The notes under the pieces: generated by a model
Databases searched by the model: none
The model's input: the letters and a program-made list of their open reading frames with translations, nothing else
What the model was told of the DNA's origin: nothing
Origin: Termitomyces sp. T153
Lineage: Eukaryota; Basidiomycota; Agaricomycetes; Agaricales; Lyophyllaceae
Assembly: GCA_018296165.2 (NCBI GenBank)
Contig: JACKQL020000059.1
Coordinates: 1-64,000, forward strand
Direction: 5' to 3'
Length of the DNA stretch: 64,000 nt
Translations under genes and position numbers: made by a program
Shown here: one piece after another, positions 42,001 through 54,916 of the stretch
Layout: each line of letters begins with the position of its first letter
How positions within the stretch are numbered: the stretch's first letter is position 1

Positions 42001-45000
42001 CAACTTCCGCCTTTGCGGGAGCAGGGTTTTCTGTAGCATCCCCAATAACTGGAGTGGACTCTCCTGCAACAGCTTCTTCCGCAGAAGGAGTCTCAACCTG
42101 TTTCAGGCCAACAACAGGAGTGTTCTCAGCGACAACTGTAGCAGGCTCTCCGGGTCTGCGTTCGGTCACGAGTTCCCGAGTCGATCCGACGGTTGACTCT
42201 ACAACAGAAGGAACCGGCTCAGGCTCCGTTGTGACAGTACCAGTAGCGAGTTCCTGTTCCTCTTGGTATATTTGAACAGCTGGTGTATTGGAGAGTATCA
42301 GTCATTGTCCATGAAAAGGGTAGAGAAAGATTCATCACCTTCGACGGCCTCTGGTGAAGTCTCCTTGACAATTTCAGGTTCTATCGGCGCAGATTCTTCT
42401 TTGGCCACAAGATTTCCTGATACAGGCTCAAGAGCCACCTCCTCTATAGCTGGGCCATCAGACTTCCCCGCGATGGATACTTCCTGAAGATTATTTTCAG
42501 GAGCCGGACCTGCTGTAGCGGGCTCTTCTGTGATTTTTTCTGGGGTAGGGGCAGTGACTTCTGTGACAATGGCGGCGACGACTTCTGCAGCTGCAGGAGG
42601 CATTTCTTCCTTGACAACAGCTTTGGCAGGCTCCTCCACAACGGACTCCACAACAGGTGTCGATTTTCCTCCAACATCTGTAAAAACAGCAAGAGGCTCC
42701 TCGATGGACGTCTCTGGTGCCGTCTCAGGCTCTGGGATCTTGGCCTCCTCATTAACAGACGCAACTTCAGGCTCAGAAGTCCTTGACTCCTCGACAATAG
42801 GCGCAGGAAATTTATTCTCCTCGGCGACGGACTGTGGAACCTTTGTATCTTCAAGAGCAGAATTAACTTCAGGCTCAGGACCTTTGGCTTCCTCGATGAC
42901 CGGTGCAATTTCAGGCTCAGGAACTCTAGCCTCTTCAGCGGCAGGGACGACTTCAGGCTCAGAACTTCTGATATCCTCGATGGTGGGTTCAACGGCCTTC
43001 ACCTTTTCGATTGCAGGTACAGCTTCTGTTTCGGAAATTTCGGCATTGTCGACGACAGGCGCAGCTTGGGGCTGGAAAACTTTGGTCTCCTCAACAACGG
43101 GTACGACTTCGGGTTCAGTAAGTTTGACCTCCTCGACGACAGGCGCAGCCTCATGCTCTACAACCTTTGCCTCCTCCACAGCCGATACGACTTCGGGCTC
43201 AAGAACTTTGATCGCCTCTACGGTAGGCTCAGCGTCGTGGTCTGTGGACTTGCATTCCTCTGCCGATACAACCCCCCGGTCAGCAGCCTTAGCTTCCCCC
43301 ACAGCAGATGGGGTGATTTCGGGCTCAGAAACTTCAACAGGTGAATGATCAGCCGTCTCGCTGTGCACAGCATCAACCTCCTTCGGTTCTGCAGCAGCAG
43401 CAACAGTGGTGGAAGCCTCGTCGTCCTGAGCCGCGCCAGAGTCTTTGATTGTTTCCTCGATCAGAATAGCCTCCTTGACAAACTCGGGTACGGGAACTTC
43501 CTCTTGAGGAGGAACGGCAGACGTTGCACTATCAGTGGGAGCACCATTCTTAGACGGTTCTACAGCAGGCGCAGACACAGGTTCTTCGCCCTTCACAACC
43601 TCAGGTTGATCTGATGCTCCAGCAGCAGCAGCAACAGCAGCAACCCCACCAACGACCGCCGCAGCTCCAGCAGCCAAACTGCCCGCTACAACACCATTGG
43701 TCCTATTCCCCTCATCAACGCTCTTCTTCATTACTGCATCAACCGACTGGCGCGAAACCGAAACATCGACCGACCTCTTCGGCTTGGGCGAGGGAACTCT
43801 CACACGGACTATCTGATCTTTTTTCCCCTCCACCTCCTTGCCCTTCTTGCCCTTACCCTCGTTCTCTTGACGCAAAATTTCGCCCATCTCACCAACCTTC
43901 GGACTAGCCACCTCCTTCCCTTTCCCTTTCACATTCGCCCCCTCCTTATCTTGAGACAGGGGAATCGACATCTTCCGCGGGCTTGTAAAGAGACCAAACC
44001 TCTTAAACATCTGACCAAACGTAAAGCTCCCATCGCTCTTGATCGAAGTCGGCGAGCTCGTATTCGTGCGCCGTGACGACTCATGCGAATGAGAAGATGC
44101 CGAAGTCTCATGCGGTGGAGATGGAGGTGTGGGACGTTTGAAGGCTTGCTCGAGAACAAGCCACTCGATGCGCTTACCATCCACCTCGGTTTCGGTGTTC
44201 CTTAGTTTACAAATGATGAATGCAGGCCAGGAAGAGGAAATCGGGTCAAGAAGAGCGTCACTCCAGAAGTCAATGAACGCTTCATCGAGCTGGACTAGAG
44301 ATACATGCGTGGACTTGGCCACAGCCTTTACTGGAGATGGTACGGCTGATAGTGAGGGCTTGGGTTCTTCCGCTTTGGCGGGTGTCCGTGGTCTGTCGGA
44401 CGATTTGCGGCCGTTAAACAGACTGAGACGCGGAGAAGAAGGTCGCGGGATCGTGACTTCCATGTCCCTCTCTTTCTCCATAAGTGTTGAGGCGAGCGGT
44501 GGTCGTTCTGCCAGGTCATCAGAAAATCCGGACGTGGAAAAGGTAATCCAGTCAGGTCCGATGGGGCTGTTCACGCCGGAGGACGTGACGGGGCTCACAA
44601 GAGTCTTCAATTGTCTCAGCACGCTGCTACTGGTGACAACAGCTGTTGCAGTGGCTGTTACATCTTTATCACTCGATGAGGGTTCTGTGTAAAGATTGAA
44701 AGACGGTGATCCTATTGCCCTTGATTCCGTTTCGACCGGAACAAGGGAGAAGAAGCGCAAAGTCTCATCAGCGAAAACGTGACTGAGTCCAGGATACTCG
44801 CCAGGTGAAGAGCTTCCTCCGTCGGCACCAGCCTTCCTGATGGACTCCCAGAGAGCGGCGAGTTCATCAGCGTCAGGGGATGCTTCTGCCTTGAAAGCTT
44901 CCGAAAGAATTCGTAGTGGGTGATGAGACAGCTGATCGGTTGTGACGGAGAGCTCGGTCTCGATGCGAACGAATAACGCATCATACTGGATGGTGGAGAA

Positions 45001-46192
45001 ACGTGGGCGAGCTAGAAGTTCCGCATTAGTGTCTGTTTGATAGGGATAGCGTTGTACAAGCTCCAGTAGACGTGTGGGCATTCTAGACGCAGTCGCATCA
45101 TCCCTACCACGGAGTTAGAAACCCGTTTAAAACAACATTCCTACCTTAACATACCTGATACGCGAAAGAAACAAATGTTCAAGCATGCGACCTGTTCTCT
45201 CCCATCGAGCGTAGAACGTAGACCAATCATCATCTTCCTGAGCACGTTCAACAGCCAAAAGCCAAAGACCAAAGCCTTTGGAAAGCTTGCTTCCGGAGAT
45301 TCCATTTGCCTCGGCATGCGCCGCGAGAGAAGAGAATAATTCCAAAGTTGCCGTCAGCAATTCCAAATGGGACGTTGGAAGGAGAGGAGCTAGGGTTGAG
45401 GTAAATCCGTTAGGTGGCCAGCCTGCTGATCGCTCCGCATCGAAGAAAGTCTTGTACCATTCATCATCCTTGCCGAACGATCTCCCATCTAACTGAAGGT
45501 GACGAAGACCCCAACGAAGAACAGCTGCAACATCATAAGGTGATTGGTTTGATGATATTTCGGAATCAAACGCAGTGGCAATAGCAGAAGGTGTTGGTGA
45601 AAGCGTAGTTATAGCGGTTTTCGCAGGCAAAGATTTCAAGAACAGTGAAATAAGTTTTCTCTGCTCCTCTGGTGAGGCTGAGTACCAATGAGGATGCATC
45701 ACCCCGAGAGTTTCGAGTCCTGGGGAATCCATTAGAGACGCGATAGATTGGCAATAACAACGTACCTCGCGCAATGATAGCCTCCGAGCATGCACGAACA
45801 AGTATGAGAGTCTCAAGTGGATTCAAACGGCGGCTTCCAATCGCCTCCTCGGAAAGCACTTGCGAATCAAGATCCGCTTCGAAGACGAAACCCAATTCGC
45901 GCGAAGCCTCTTCATTCTTGAGGCCCGGTAGGTTCAACGAGAGATGTGGTACCTGTGCACGCTTATCCTTCGGCTCGGGCGAAGACGGACGAGATTTCGA
46001 GCGAAATACATTAAATGGTGAATCCTTCTCCCTGGACCTTGCTTGCCGCTCATTAGCAACCTCTGGAAACTTTGTCGCACTGGGAGACACAGCCTCGAAC
46101 TTTCCATCTAGAAGCTCCGTGTCCACCACGCGACGAGGCGACTCCTTGTCGTCCTTCTTACGTCCGAAAACCTTGGACAAAAACGAGGGCAT
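39049..46192 (-). CDS. Msb1/Mug8-domain protein with very long acidic tail
   Basis: Seven exons: 46192-45766, 45719-45155, 45103-42339, 42279-39784, 39735-39343, 39290-39234 and 39158-39049, for 2,270 aa. The first 600 or so residues resemble fungal Msb1/Mug8-domain proteins, linked to Cdc42/Rho polarity and related to the RhoGAP fold: MPSFLSKVFGRKKDDKESP, LNPLETLILVRACSEAIIAR, GVMHPHWYSASPEEQRKLIS, RWGLRHLQLDG, KGFGLWLLAVERAQ and STIQYDALFVRIETELSV, then a Pro/Ser-rich stretch with SLVQLDEAFIDFWSDAL. After about residue 700 the protein is low-complexity, dominated by Glu, Val, Pro and Ala in irregular VVPVVEE/PEPE repeats. Near the end a block of about 130 codons plus its intron is duplicated (39300-40105). 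The tail is probably disordered. The start ATG at 46192 is the first in frame. Confidence 0.8.
39300..40105 (-). repeat. Intragenic tandem duplication including an intron
   Basis: Two units (about 40105-39740 and 39645-39300) share the coding blocks EAPISVPTTKEV, LIAEDD, PSAAE, HAPI, PTVEHASAAEVADE and EGKP. Each is followed by a similar 47-51 nt intron (gtaagttcttgttttgtgg against gtaagttgtcgttctgtgg). The shared intron shows the duplication happened at DNA level. Confidence 0.85.
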
Positions 46193-47269
46193 GGCGTGGC
46201 CTTAATAAAACGACCTGCTGAGTATATTAAAGCGATCCTGATCGAGTTTTGGCGTGTTACAAGGGACATACAAGTGAAGACAGCCCAGAGGCCAGATCTG
46301 CGTTGGCAGAGGGCACTAGGAGAAAGTCAAGATGCTCGATGTCAAGACTAGAACCCAACAGACCATGCCACGTGCACTCCACGAGGGCAAGCGAGCCTTC
46401 GTTCCTGGTCACGCTATAGCTTGTACAAGCACCCAGCTAGCGTCGGAACTCGAACTCGAAGTCAGGAAAAAGAGGAAACAACATTGATATTCCTTGCGAA
46501 ATACCGAGATTGGTTATGCCGTTTCCAACGCACCTTATCATGATGCGCACATGATGGAGATAAGACGGAAAGCGTCTTTCCAAAACAGAAGGAAGATTAA
46601 GCTGGCGCTAGAGAAGACAAATTTCGTAACGGAATGGCAGTTCCGGCGCCTGAAATGGACCCTAGCCAAGTTTTTGTTTTGTACAGACCTTGGAATGGTA
46701 GTTTGTTTCGTCTAACCTTCCCAAAACTAAATCAGCGAACCCACGTCTTGCATAACGAAAAAGATATATTACAAGGCAGGTCGATCTACCCCAAATTAAT
46801 ACTATTTCAAAGCAAAGTGACGATCCCATTCCACAGAACCGTCACAAAGAAAACAGAACGAAAGATTGAAGAAAATAAATAGAACATGCGAAAGAATAGA
46901 TACATACGGAAGATGAGGGACAAAGCGAGACGAGCACTAGCGATAGGAGGTTTATGGATATACGTATGGACACAGATGAGATAGCACAGTCAAGGGCACG
47001 TTTGCCTATAAAATAGTCCGAACGTGGTTGATATGGAAACATACTAGGAGAGAGGAGAGGGTAAAAACACACATGTCGGGGGATATTAAGGCGAGGGATA
47101 TACAATTGCTTGATATATGTTGTTGTTGCGCCGATTAGATGTCGAGGAATACAGATATGTCGAAAAGATGTTCGAAAAAAAAAGAGCCACGAAAAGATTT
47201 CAAAGCCAGAGCAAAGTTATGCGTTCTTCGTTTGTGGTCGATTGTCGATTGTATCGGGAGAGAGGCCGG
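46193..47269. other. Intergenic region, no gene seen
   Basis: Promoter side of the Msb1/Mug8-like gene and 3' side of Ste12. I see no coding sequence or RNA gene. Confidence 0.45.
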
Positions 47270-50200
47270 TTATAGCGTCGCATGTTGCGAGTGTGAAAAA
47301 TACGACGAATTGTCCTCTATTCCCTGCATAAACCCACTCTGATCTTGCATAGAACCTCCCTCCAACCCAAACACACCCGCACCCGCGCCAAACGGCGTCG
47401 TCACAGGCGGCAACTCGCTCGTAAACGCCGCAGGACTGGCCGTCAAGAACGGCGACTCCTTCCTTTGGAACCCCGTCTGCTGCTGTTGGCCGTTGCCACT
47501 ATTCGGACTAGACGACGACTCCATACTCATATTCATCATCTGCGTCATCATCGTCCCTCCCAGATTCGAGTTCCTGCTCTCGGACCTGCGCATGCCAGGA
47601 TGATTAGGGTATTCGCCGGCCAATGGTATCGGGAACGTCGACGGGCTCGAATGTGTCGATGCGGGTCTCGAGCTAGGACCACCATATGCAGCGTAGGGAT
47701 GATACCCACGGCCACCAATGTTAAGACCAGCTGAAGATCTGGGGGAGTCTCCACTTGTGCTGCTGGCAGTCCCAGGTCGTCGAATAGACTCGGCAGTGCG
47801 CATCGCCGACGGCGTCATGCTGCGATGCCGCCGCGTGGGACCTGGCCCGCTGCCGGCGGCTTCGAGTAAACCTGAAGGGTAGAACGCGGAATGGTCGAAG
47901 GCTTGCTTATGTGATGGGGCCGATAGGGAGGTGGTAACGTAGTCATCACCACCATAGACAGAAGAACCCGAAGCAGATGAGGTGGAAGAGTGTGTGCGGT
48001 GGTAGGGGACTGAGGAACGACTGCTGTTGCTCCGAACGTGGCCAAGAGTACCCGGCGGCGACGATGGAGCACTGACATTGCTGAATGCCGGGCTAGGCTG
48101 TGGACGCAACGCCCAACTCGCATTGAACCCATTTTGCTGGTGTTGTCCATTGGATTCAAGATTATTATGGGCAGGGTAATAGACCTCCTGCCCAAAACCC
48201 ATGATCCCGTCCTCGTCGCTCGACATGTCAGGTAAGTCACCCGGCACCTCCACCTCGCATGAGCGAGGGTCAATGTCCGTGCTGTACAGCCCAGACGACC
48301 CGCCAAACATGCTACCATTGAAATCCGTCAGGCCCATGCCCATGCCCGTCCCAAACATCCCAAGCCCCTCATCATAATCGCTTTCCACACCCGCCTCATG
48401 GTCCTTCCCCACACTCGTACTGCGCCCGTCAGGAGACCCACCACTACTCTCGTCCGCTTCGTCTCCACTAGTCTCGATCCACTGATCAACAAGTCCAGGC
48501 GCCGTAGTAGCCCCAATAGCTCCACTATGTCCTCTTCCATGCGTTCTCAAATGCTGATTCAGATTATCACTCCTCGAAAACTTCTTGTTACACTGGGGAC
48601 ACGCATACGGTCTCTCCATCGTATGTGTCCTAAGATGTCTCTTGAGATGCTCCATGCGCTTGAACATCCGCCCGCACGAGAACAGCGGGCACGCAAACGC
48701 CTTCGTCTTCGTCATCGACGCGCCATCGTGTGCATCCTGCTGCTGAGCAAAGGAGGGCGTGTAGCCGGTGGTAAGGGTCGACGCTGTAGTCGCAGGTGGT
48801 GCTACAAGAGGAACCGTGTGTCTGTGATATCGGTCCTGGCTCCTTGTGCGTTGGTGGCCGGTTCCAGTAGTTGATAAGCGTGTACCTTGCAGCTGTGGCT
48901 GGCCGGCCGGGGCACTATAGTAAGGCCCCACGTTTGGTTTACGAGCACCATCCGCAGCCGGCAGCTCCCCATCCGCTTGCAGATAAAACATATCCGCGGC
49001 AGAAACAGATTGGTCACCAAGGAACGCATTGTCCCGTTCACGACTGTGGCTGAGGTTCTCGTACTTCCTGTGGGCATCACCCAAGATATTCCTCCCGCGT
49101 TTCTCGTCCTTGTGTGCTCCCTTCCTGCGAACCTTGTACGTCGAAGCACCGCCAAGCCACGAACTCCCAAGACCGATCGTTTGGAGTGCAGGAGGATTGC
49201 GCCGCTCAACATCAGCCATCATCTCGTCTGCGTCGCTAACGCTGGTGTCGCTCTCTTCAGCTGTGCTAACATCACCATTACGTTGTTCTTCACCAGGTAC
49301 CGAGGGATTCATACGGGAACTTTCCTCAAAAATGCGAAGCGCGGTTTCAAGCTCACCCTCTCCGTCCCTGACCCCTTGTGCCTTGGAAAATTGTTCATAG
49401 AGACTCTTCTTGGGATCATAAGTGAATGACATGGCAGGCTCGCCGACGATGACGGTAGTTGGTTCCTGACCCATTTTTTCTCGCTTGAGATCTCGTTCAA
49501 GGGCGTCAAGGAAAAGGCGGTCGTGAGGCACGGAGAACCTGTGCGAGGAGGTATTAGGATCTGATAGAAACAAAAAAAAAAATAGAAAAATGACGCACCA
49601 GTAAAAAACCTTTTGCTTCTTCTGGGTCCGAATGCACTGGAATTTGAACAAGAGATCAAGGAACTGGCTCTATAATGACATGAAAGATGTAAGTACTGAT
49701 ACCAACAATAGGAAATGTCGTGTCTTCCAAAAAAGGAAATTAGTATTCACCTTTGGCTCTTCCAAACATGCATCCACACCAGGCTTTAGATTGCGAAGAT
49801 CACTAAAGACGCCTTCTTCGAACTTTTTCATATTGCGAACTGGGCGCCCAAATGCCTGTGTTAAGAAGACGGTCAGCCACACATTTTCGAAGACTCACGA
49901 CGAAAAGCGCCGAATTAGAACAAAAGAACGACGCACCTCGAAACGGAAGACGAGAGCTCTCACAATGTCCGTACCGGTGATGTGGTACAACCCATTCCAT
50001 AGCACGCAGGAGACGTGCTCTCCGGATGGGAGGAGGAATCGATTAAGAGGAGGATGTGACTGGCTCTGTCCGTCCGGGCCGCCGTGATGCATGCCCAGGC
50101 CATTGGAAGAAGGGAGAGACGGGTACGAGTTCGGCAATGACTGGCCATTGAGAGACGTTGCATTATTCGGCTGATCACCGTCACCGGCTGTATCCCAGCT

Positions 50201-50677
50201 AGACGGGGCAGTCGCCAGGAAGAACTTGAGCTTGTCAAGCTGCGCCAGTCGCTCCTGTTCGGAGGACTTGAGCGGCCGTGTGAGACCAGCCGAGAGCCCG
50301 GGAGTTGAGCTGGTGTAGTTGGACTCCAGCAGGAGATTTGTGTTGCGACCCAACGGGTCTTCATGCATAGGTACATTGTTGAGTTGTGGAAGCGGCATTG
50401 TCTGTGCATGGAACAGGTGATGACGATATGCATTCCCTGGACGAGCGGTGCGCTCGTTGGGGTCAGAATCATGAGGCGTATTGGTTGACACATGCAGAGG
50501 CCCACAGGAAGCACTTTTCATGGGTGGTAATCGATGGGCATTTTGATAGATATGAGATTGAGGGTATGGCTGGTAGGAAAGATCAAGCTCGCGGGCATAG
50601 GACCGGGGCGACGAGTGTGTGGACGAGGGGTTGGAGTTGATGTAGGCAGCATGGTACACTTGGGAGTGGGCGTCCAT
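47270..50677 (-). CDS. STE12: Ste12 transcription factor with C-terminal C2H2 zinc fingers
   Basis: Four exons: 50677-49937, 49855-49751, 49669-49599 and 49538-47270, for 1,061 aa. The STE homeodomain-like region (about 130-320) reads [89 protein letters not shown] and [20 protein letters not shown]. Two C2H2 fingers follow later: [20 protein letters not shown] (H..TH) and [20 protein letters not shown] (..TH). This pairing is the filamentous-fungus and basidiomycete form of Ste12; budding yeast Ste12 lacks the fingers. Ste12 is a nuclear target of the pheromone/filamentation MAPK pathway and controls mating and development. The rest is low-complexity Ser/Gly/Pro-rich. The three introns fall inside the STE domain. 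Confidence 0.92.
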
Positions 50678-52429
50678 GGTGTAGCGAGAAAGAGCAGAGA
50701 TCCGTTTAAAAGTCTGTCAAGAAGATCAGTAACCAGCGCCAAAAGACAATATATCGCAGCCTACCGTCAATGATGTCGTCGATGATAAGGTCAAATGGAT
50801 ATATTAATGCCGCACGCGTAGATACGGGGACAGGGGCAGAATGGGGCGGGCACGGTTGTACAATCTCAGGGATATGCCAACAGTTATATCTGCGTCGATA
50901 AAATGAAGCAAAAGCAGGAATACCGGAAGAATCAAGCTGGGCACAGGTTTGATCACACACAAACGAATCTCATCCCACAACCTGATCTCGAACCAAACAA
51001 GCCACAAACCCAAACCAACTCCGCATCACCCGGTCCTTGTCGGTTCCTGCGGCTCCCCATGGTCCACGCCGCCCTCAGAGCGACGAGAGGGGCTGCGCCC
51101 GCTGCCGTATATGTAGTTTTCTTCGAGCACGGCACCAGTCGGCTCCGACTCTCTCAATGTGCTTCTTATTAAACTTCTCTAGTCCTCGCCTTCACCCGCA
51201 ACTCGCTTCGACGTGAGTGGCGGTACCACCGCAAGGCACGACTGAGTCGCTGCCTCTGTCATTGTTGCCAGTCAGCAGGACCTCGTAAAGTTAAGCATCT
51301 TTGCCAGTGAATGAGCACCGAAAATCTCGCGGCAATTCAGCCGTGGTGCCACACATGCTTACCACAGCCATGGGGTTGGTGAACGCGCGTACCCTTCCAC
51401 GATCCGATCATCACTCTTACCGGGAGACCTGACAAAGAATCACAACCTAATGGCTCATTCAACGCACTCACACGATAACTTAGCAACCATATATACTCCC
51501 GAGGTGGTGTAATACCACGTTTTCATTGAACTTCGAGCCTCTTTTTTTTCTGATTACCGGAAGCGCCCAAACCACCAAGGACTCGCGCTTGTTGGCGCTG
51601 ATATTGGCTACGAATGCCATACTCCCGAATCCTAGGAGATACACTTTTTTTTCTGTTTTCCGTTAGCTCAGGATACAGGAAATAGATCTATGGTGCACCT
51701 CATCTCCTTACCTCTGACCACCGACAAAATTCAGCCCGGTGTCATTCACAACCGAATCATCATGATTGTAACATTTTGATTTTTGATTCTCCTTGTCAAC
51801 AACACGGCCGACACGTCCAGCATTGGCGAGTTGATTCAATTGCAACAGCCCACGTCAATTTAGGGCATTATGTCCCTTCAATGGGTGTCTGATTGACTTT
51901 CTGAGTAACCAAAGGATAGCCCTTGTTCTACGCTAGTGATCACGATGCTGTCGGTCAAGCGACAGACATGGTGCTCGCGCCCCGACAACGACAACAAACA
52001 TACCGAAATCATGCATACACACGATGCCTTCACTACTGCGCATGATCTATTTAGCCTTACATGCCTATCTTCTGTCGTTTACCCATGTAGGGGTATCTCG
52101 ATGACCGACTCGGACATAGCACATATTTTTCAAGTGAACTAGCTCCATAACCCTCCCCGAATATCCCCCTGCCGGGACTCGCGTGTAGCATTTCCGGTGA
52201 TGTGCAGATCCCACTTCACTACATACGAGCGGCGTGATCACGTCGTTGATTCCTTCCATGTGGATAACATCGTTTAAATATCATCCCTCTAACTCAATCA
52301 CCGCATCCTCATCTCACCGGTTTTCGTGCGGCGACGATGCGGCTTGATCCCTGCAAGCAATTTACTCACGAATCCAGACCTCCGACCGTCATTGCTCATC
52401 ATTTCGACGAGTCGTTTCCCACAACTCGA
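50678..52429. other. Long Ste12 upstream region, no gene seen
   Basis: Large promoter-side intergenic region, suggesting complex regulation of Ste12 or simply accessory DNA. No coding frame of note. Confidence 0.4.
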
Positions 52430-52506
52430 GTGTACACTAACACCTGATGATAGTCCGTGCACTAAGACCTGGTGACAGTTCGTACACTACCACTTGATGA
52501 CACTCC
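52430..52506. repeat. Three imperfect 25-27 bp tandem repeats
   Basis: Units begin gtgtacactaacacctg (52430), gtgcactaagacctgg (52457) and gtacactaccacttgatg (52482). Each contains an ACTA..CCT/CTTG..TGA block. Confidence 0.65.
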
Positions 52507-53983
52507 ATGTCGGCGCCTTTTTTGGCATGTACAATGAAAAATGGAAGCGCGGATCCACAGCACAGCCTCTCGAGGCGCGATATCTGGGTCCGTACACAAT
52601 CTTTACCCATAAGGGCTCGAACCCAATCTATATGCAGCTGCCGGTCTACAAAGAACACACCTCATCCTCCGCTATCGCATCGCTTCCTTTCCTTACTATT
52701 CGCACCTAACCCACCAAATGCCACAGAAACTTCTTCACGTGGTACCCACGGTCCTTCGTACCCGGCTCTCTCAGTACGTACTGCGCCTCAACTCGCGCGC
52801 TCGCCTCCAATGCCGAGAAGACAACAAGGACAGTTAAAAAAAGCATCCGCGGTGATCGTCTAGAATGATGAAGGGGGAAAGGGGGACTAGTCGTCATCTA
52901 TACGCAGAGCCAAACCATGTGACATGGCGGCATATGGCCATCATGGGCATCTCCCCCCGTCCTGGTATGTAGAATTGTAGAATTGATGGTGCATCATGAT
53001 ATTCGAGACATGATCGAGCAAGGTGTCTAAATGACTGCTCGTTACCATCATGATCAGCCCCCATGCGACTGTCATTTGTCTCGGGCAGCAGGGGCTTCCA
53101 GGGGCTCACTTGGTCGTGGAAGCCCACTTTTTTTTTTTACTAGGCAGTGCTATTTACGTCCGTATCGCGATGGATCATTGTAGTGGTGTTTTGCGAGTCC
53201 TTCCCGCGAATGTTGATACATACGTGTAGGTTGTCGCTCTGGCAGACACCGTATTGAGGTACTAGCTCGGATTGTTATTCGAGGAGACGAGCCCAGGTAG
53301 AGGTCGAACTCACTTGGTACCTTATATGATCGAGAGAGTTTTGTGAATGAGCATCGCGGCAGTCTCGAATTGGTGGCGTCAGCACTATAAAACCTAGGTG
53401 TAGTGATATTGCTACTACTACATAAACATAATATGGCAAAGCATGTAGACGAAGTATGTCAATTTTTCAAAGATATTAATGTTGATATGATATCGAGCGT
53501 CTCTGGCTGGAACTTAGCCTTTGATGCAGGGCGTCTACAGAGGACTCGTACAGCCAAAATTCGAAACGATAAAAATCTCAAGTACTGCTTGGAAGGCCAA
53601 CAAGGGGCATCGCCAAGTAGAAAGACTTCATTATGAGATTATGTCTACCCAATATAGAGCTTTTACTTCTGCAAGTGATTTTTCGGAACTCACCAAGTCA
53701 CTTCTAGTTTCATAGCGCTATCAAATTTACGTACCAGAGGCTATCAATCGTAGCATCGGGGTACCTAAGGCACGGTAGTTAAAGTGTGGTGTCTCTTATA
53801 CTTTCGTTCTTTGATCTGATGGTAGCATTAATGTTAATTCGGAAATGGAGAGGTGACGTGAATGGAAGTCGCTGTTAACGTATCTGCAGAGGCAATAATG
53901 ATATGTCAGTATCTCCTATACTGTATGCTATGTACTTAGTAGTAGTAGTAGTGATCCTGAAGGGCGATTCAAGACCCCCTTGA
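52507..53983. other. Repeat-rich gene-free region
   Basis: Short frames only. One near 52494-52709 reads LEARYLGPYTIFTHKGSNPI, vaguely like the C-terminal segment of a retroelement integrase, but too short to call. A tagtag run lies near 53938-53951. Confidence 0.35.
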
Positions 53984-54342
53984 GTCCTCCTTGCTTGAAC
54001 CTCGCTGACCCATAGATACTTTCAGTTCCTTGAACCTCGCTGACTTGTGCATCTTCCTTGACATGTCTATCCGCAAAGTTCTTGGGTGTCCCTTACACGG
54101 ACCGTACTATCCATCCTGCCGCGAAACAACGAAAAAGCAATACATATGATCATTATTGACCTCCTCGCTTGAACCTCACTGACTCACAGATACTTTTTTG
54201 AACCTCACTGACTCATGCATATCTTCCTTGACATATCTATCCGCAAGTTCTTGAAGCCCTTAGTCCCCGGATAGCACTATCCGTCGTATCCGTCCTACCG
54301 CGAAAAATCACAAAAAGCCACAATTACTTTTGATCATCACCG
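53984..54342. repeat. Two diverged tandem copies of about 175-185 bp
   Basis: Copies at about 53984-54157 and 54158-54342 share cttgaacctc-ctgact, gatactttt, cttccttgacat, tctatccgcaa, gttcttg, ccgcgaaa and gatcat blocks. Several differences are CpG against CpA or TpG (cctcgctgac against cctcactgac). Confidence 0.7.
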
Positions 54343-54916
54343 GAAAACGGACCGTTACGGCGAAATCGATCCGACACTATACACACACCACCGTCGGTCG
54401 GTTTACCACACCGAACTTCTTGCGGTATGCGTATCGAACTTTGCCCAGAGAAGGGCAAGTTCAAATGTAAAAAAATCGGGTATTAGCATATGGCGCGTCC
54501 CTGGAGGCTGTGATCGTGCCCTCCACCAGTTGTTCAGTATGGGGGCGGAAGTTGTGTATGAGCGATGCTCGATAAGTACATAGTCAGACGTAACGAGCGA
54601 TGAATTAGACACGCGTCCCATAGAGCGTGTTCGGTTCCGACCTTCAAGATTCTTTCGAGTCATGCGTAGAGACCTTCTTTCACTAGATTTTTGGCTGTTG
54701 CTACAACAAACCCGATGTCCAAAATTCTTCGAGGCATTGCACGGAGACATTTTTGTTACACCAGGGAACATCTAGACGCGTCGGAACCGTAGTGACAGAT
54801 ACTGGATAAAAATCTGATCCGTCCTGCAGCGATGTTCAAGGGGATCGTTACAATTCTATTGGTCTGCAGGAATCTGGGCTGGTTCGTTGTTGACACGGTG
54901 CAGGTATCTGAGTTTC
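54343..54916. other. Gene-free spacer
   Basis: No gene, RNA or repeat supported between the diverged tandem duplication and the three-copy array. Confidence 0.4.

Noticed and set aside
42530..43348. Ser/Thr-rich plus-strand frame resembling a wall protein
   Set aside because: Antisense shadow of the Glu/Val/Pro repeats; no signal peptide or anchor.
51205..51360. Possible 5S rRNA gene or pseudogene (gttaagc box with flanking 5S-like fragments)
   Set aside because: Only the short gttaagc block and vague end similarity fit. The length is about 145 instead of about 118 and I could not form the expected helices.
52494..52709. Frame resembling an integrase C-terminal segment
   Set aside because: Only about 30 residues look suggestive, with no integrase core or LTR nearby.
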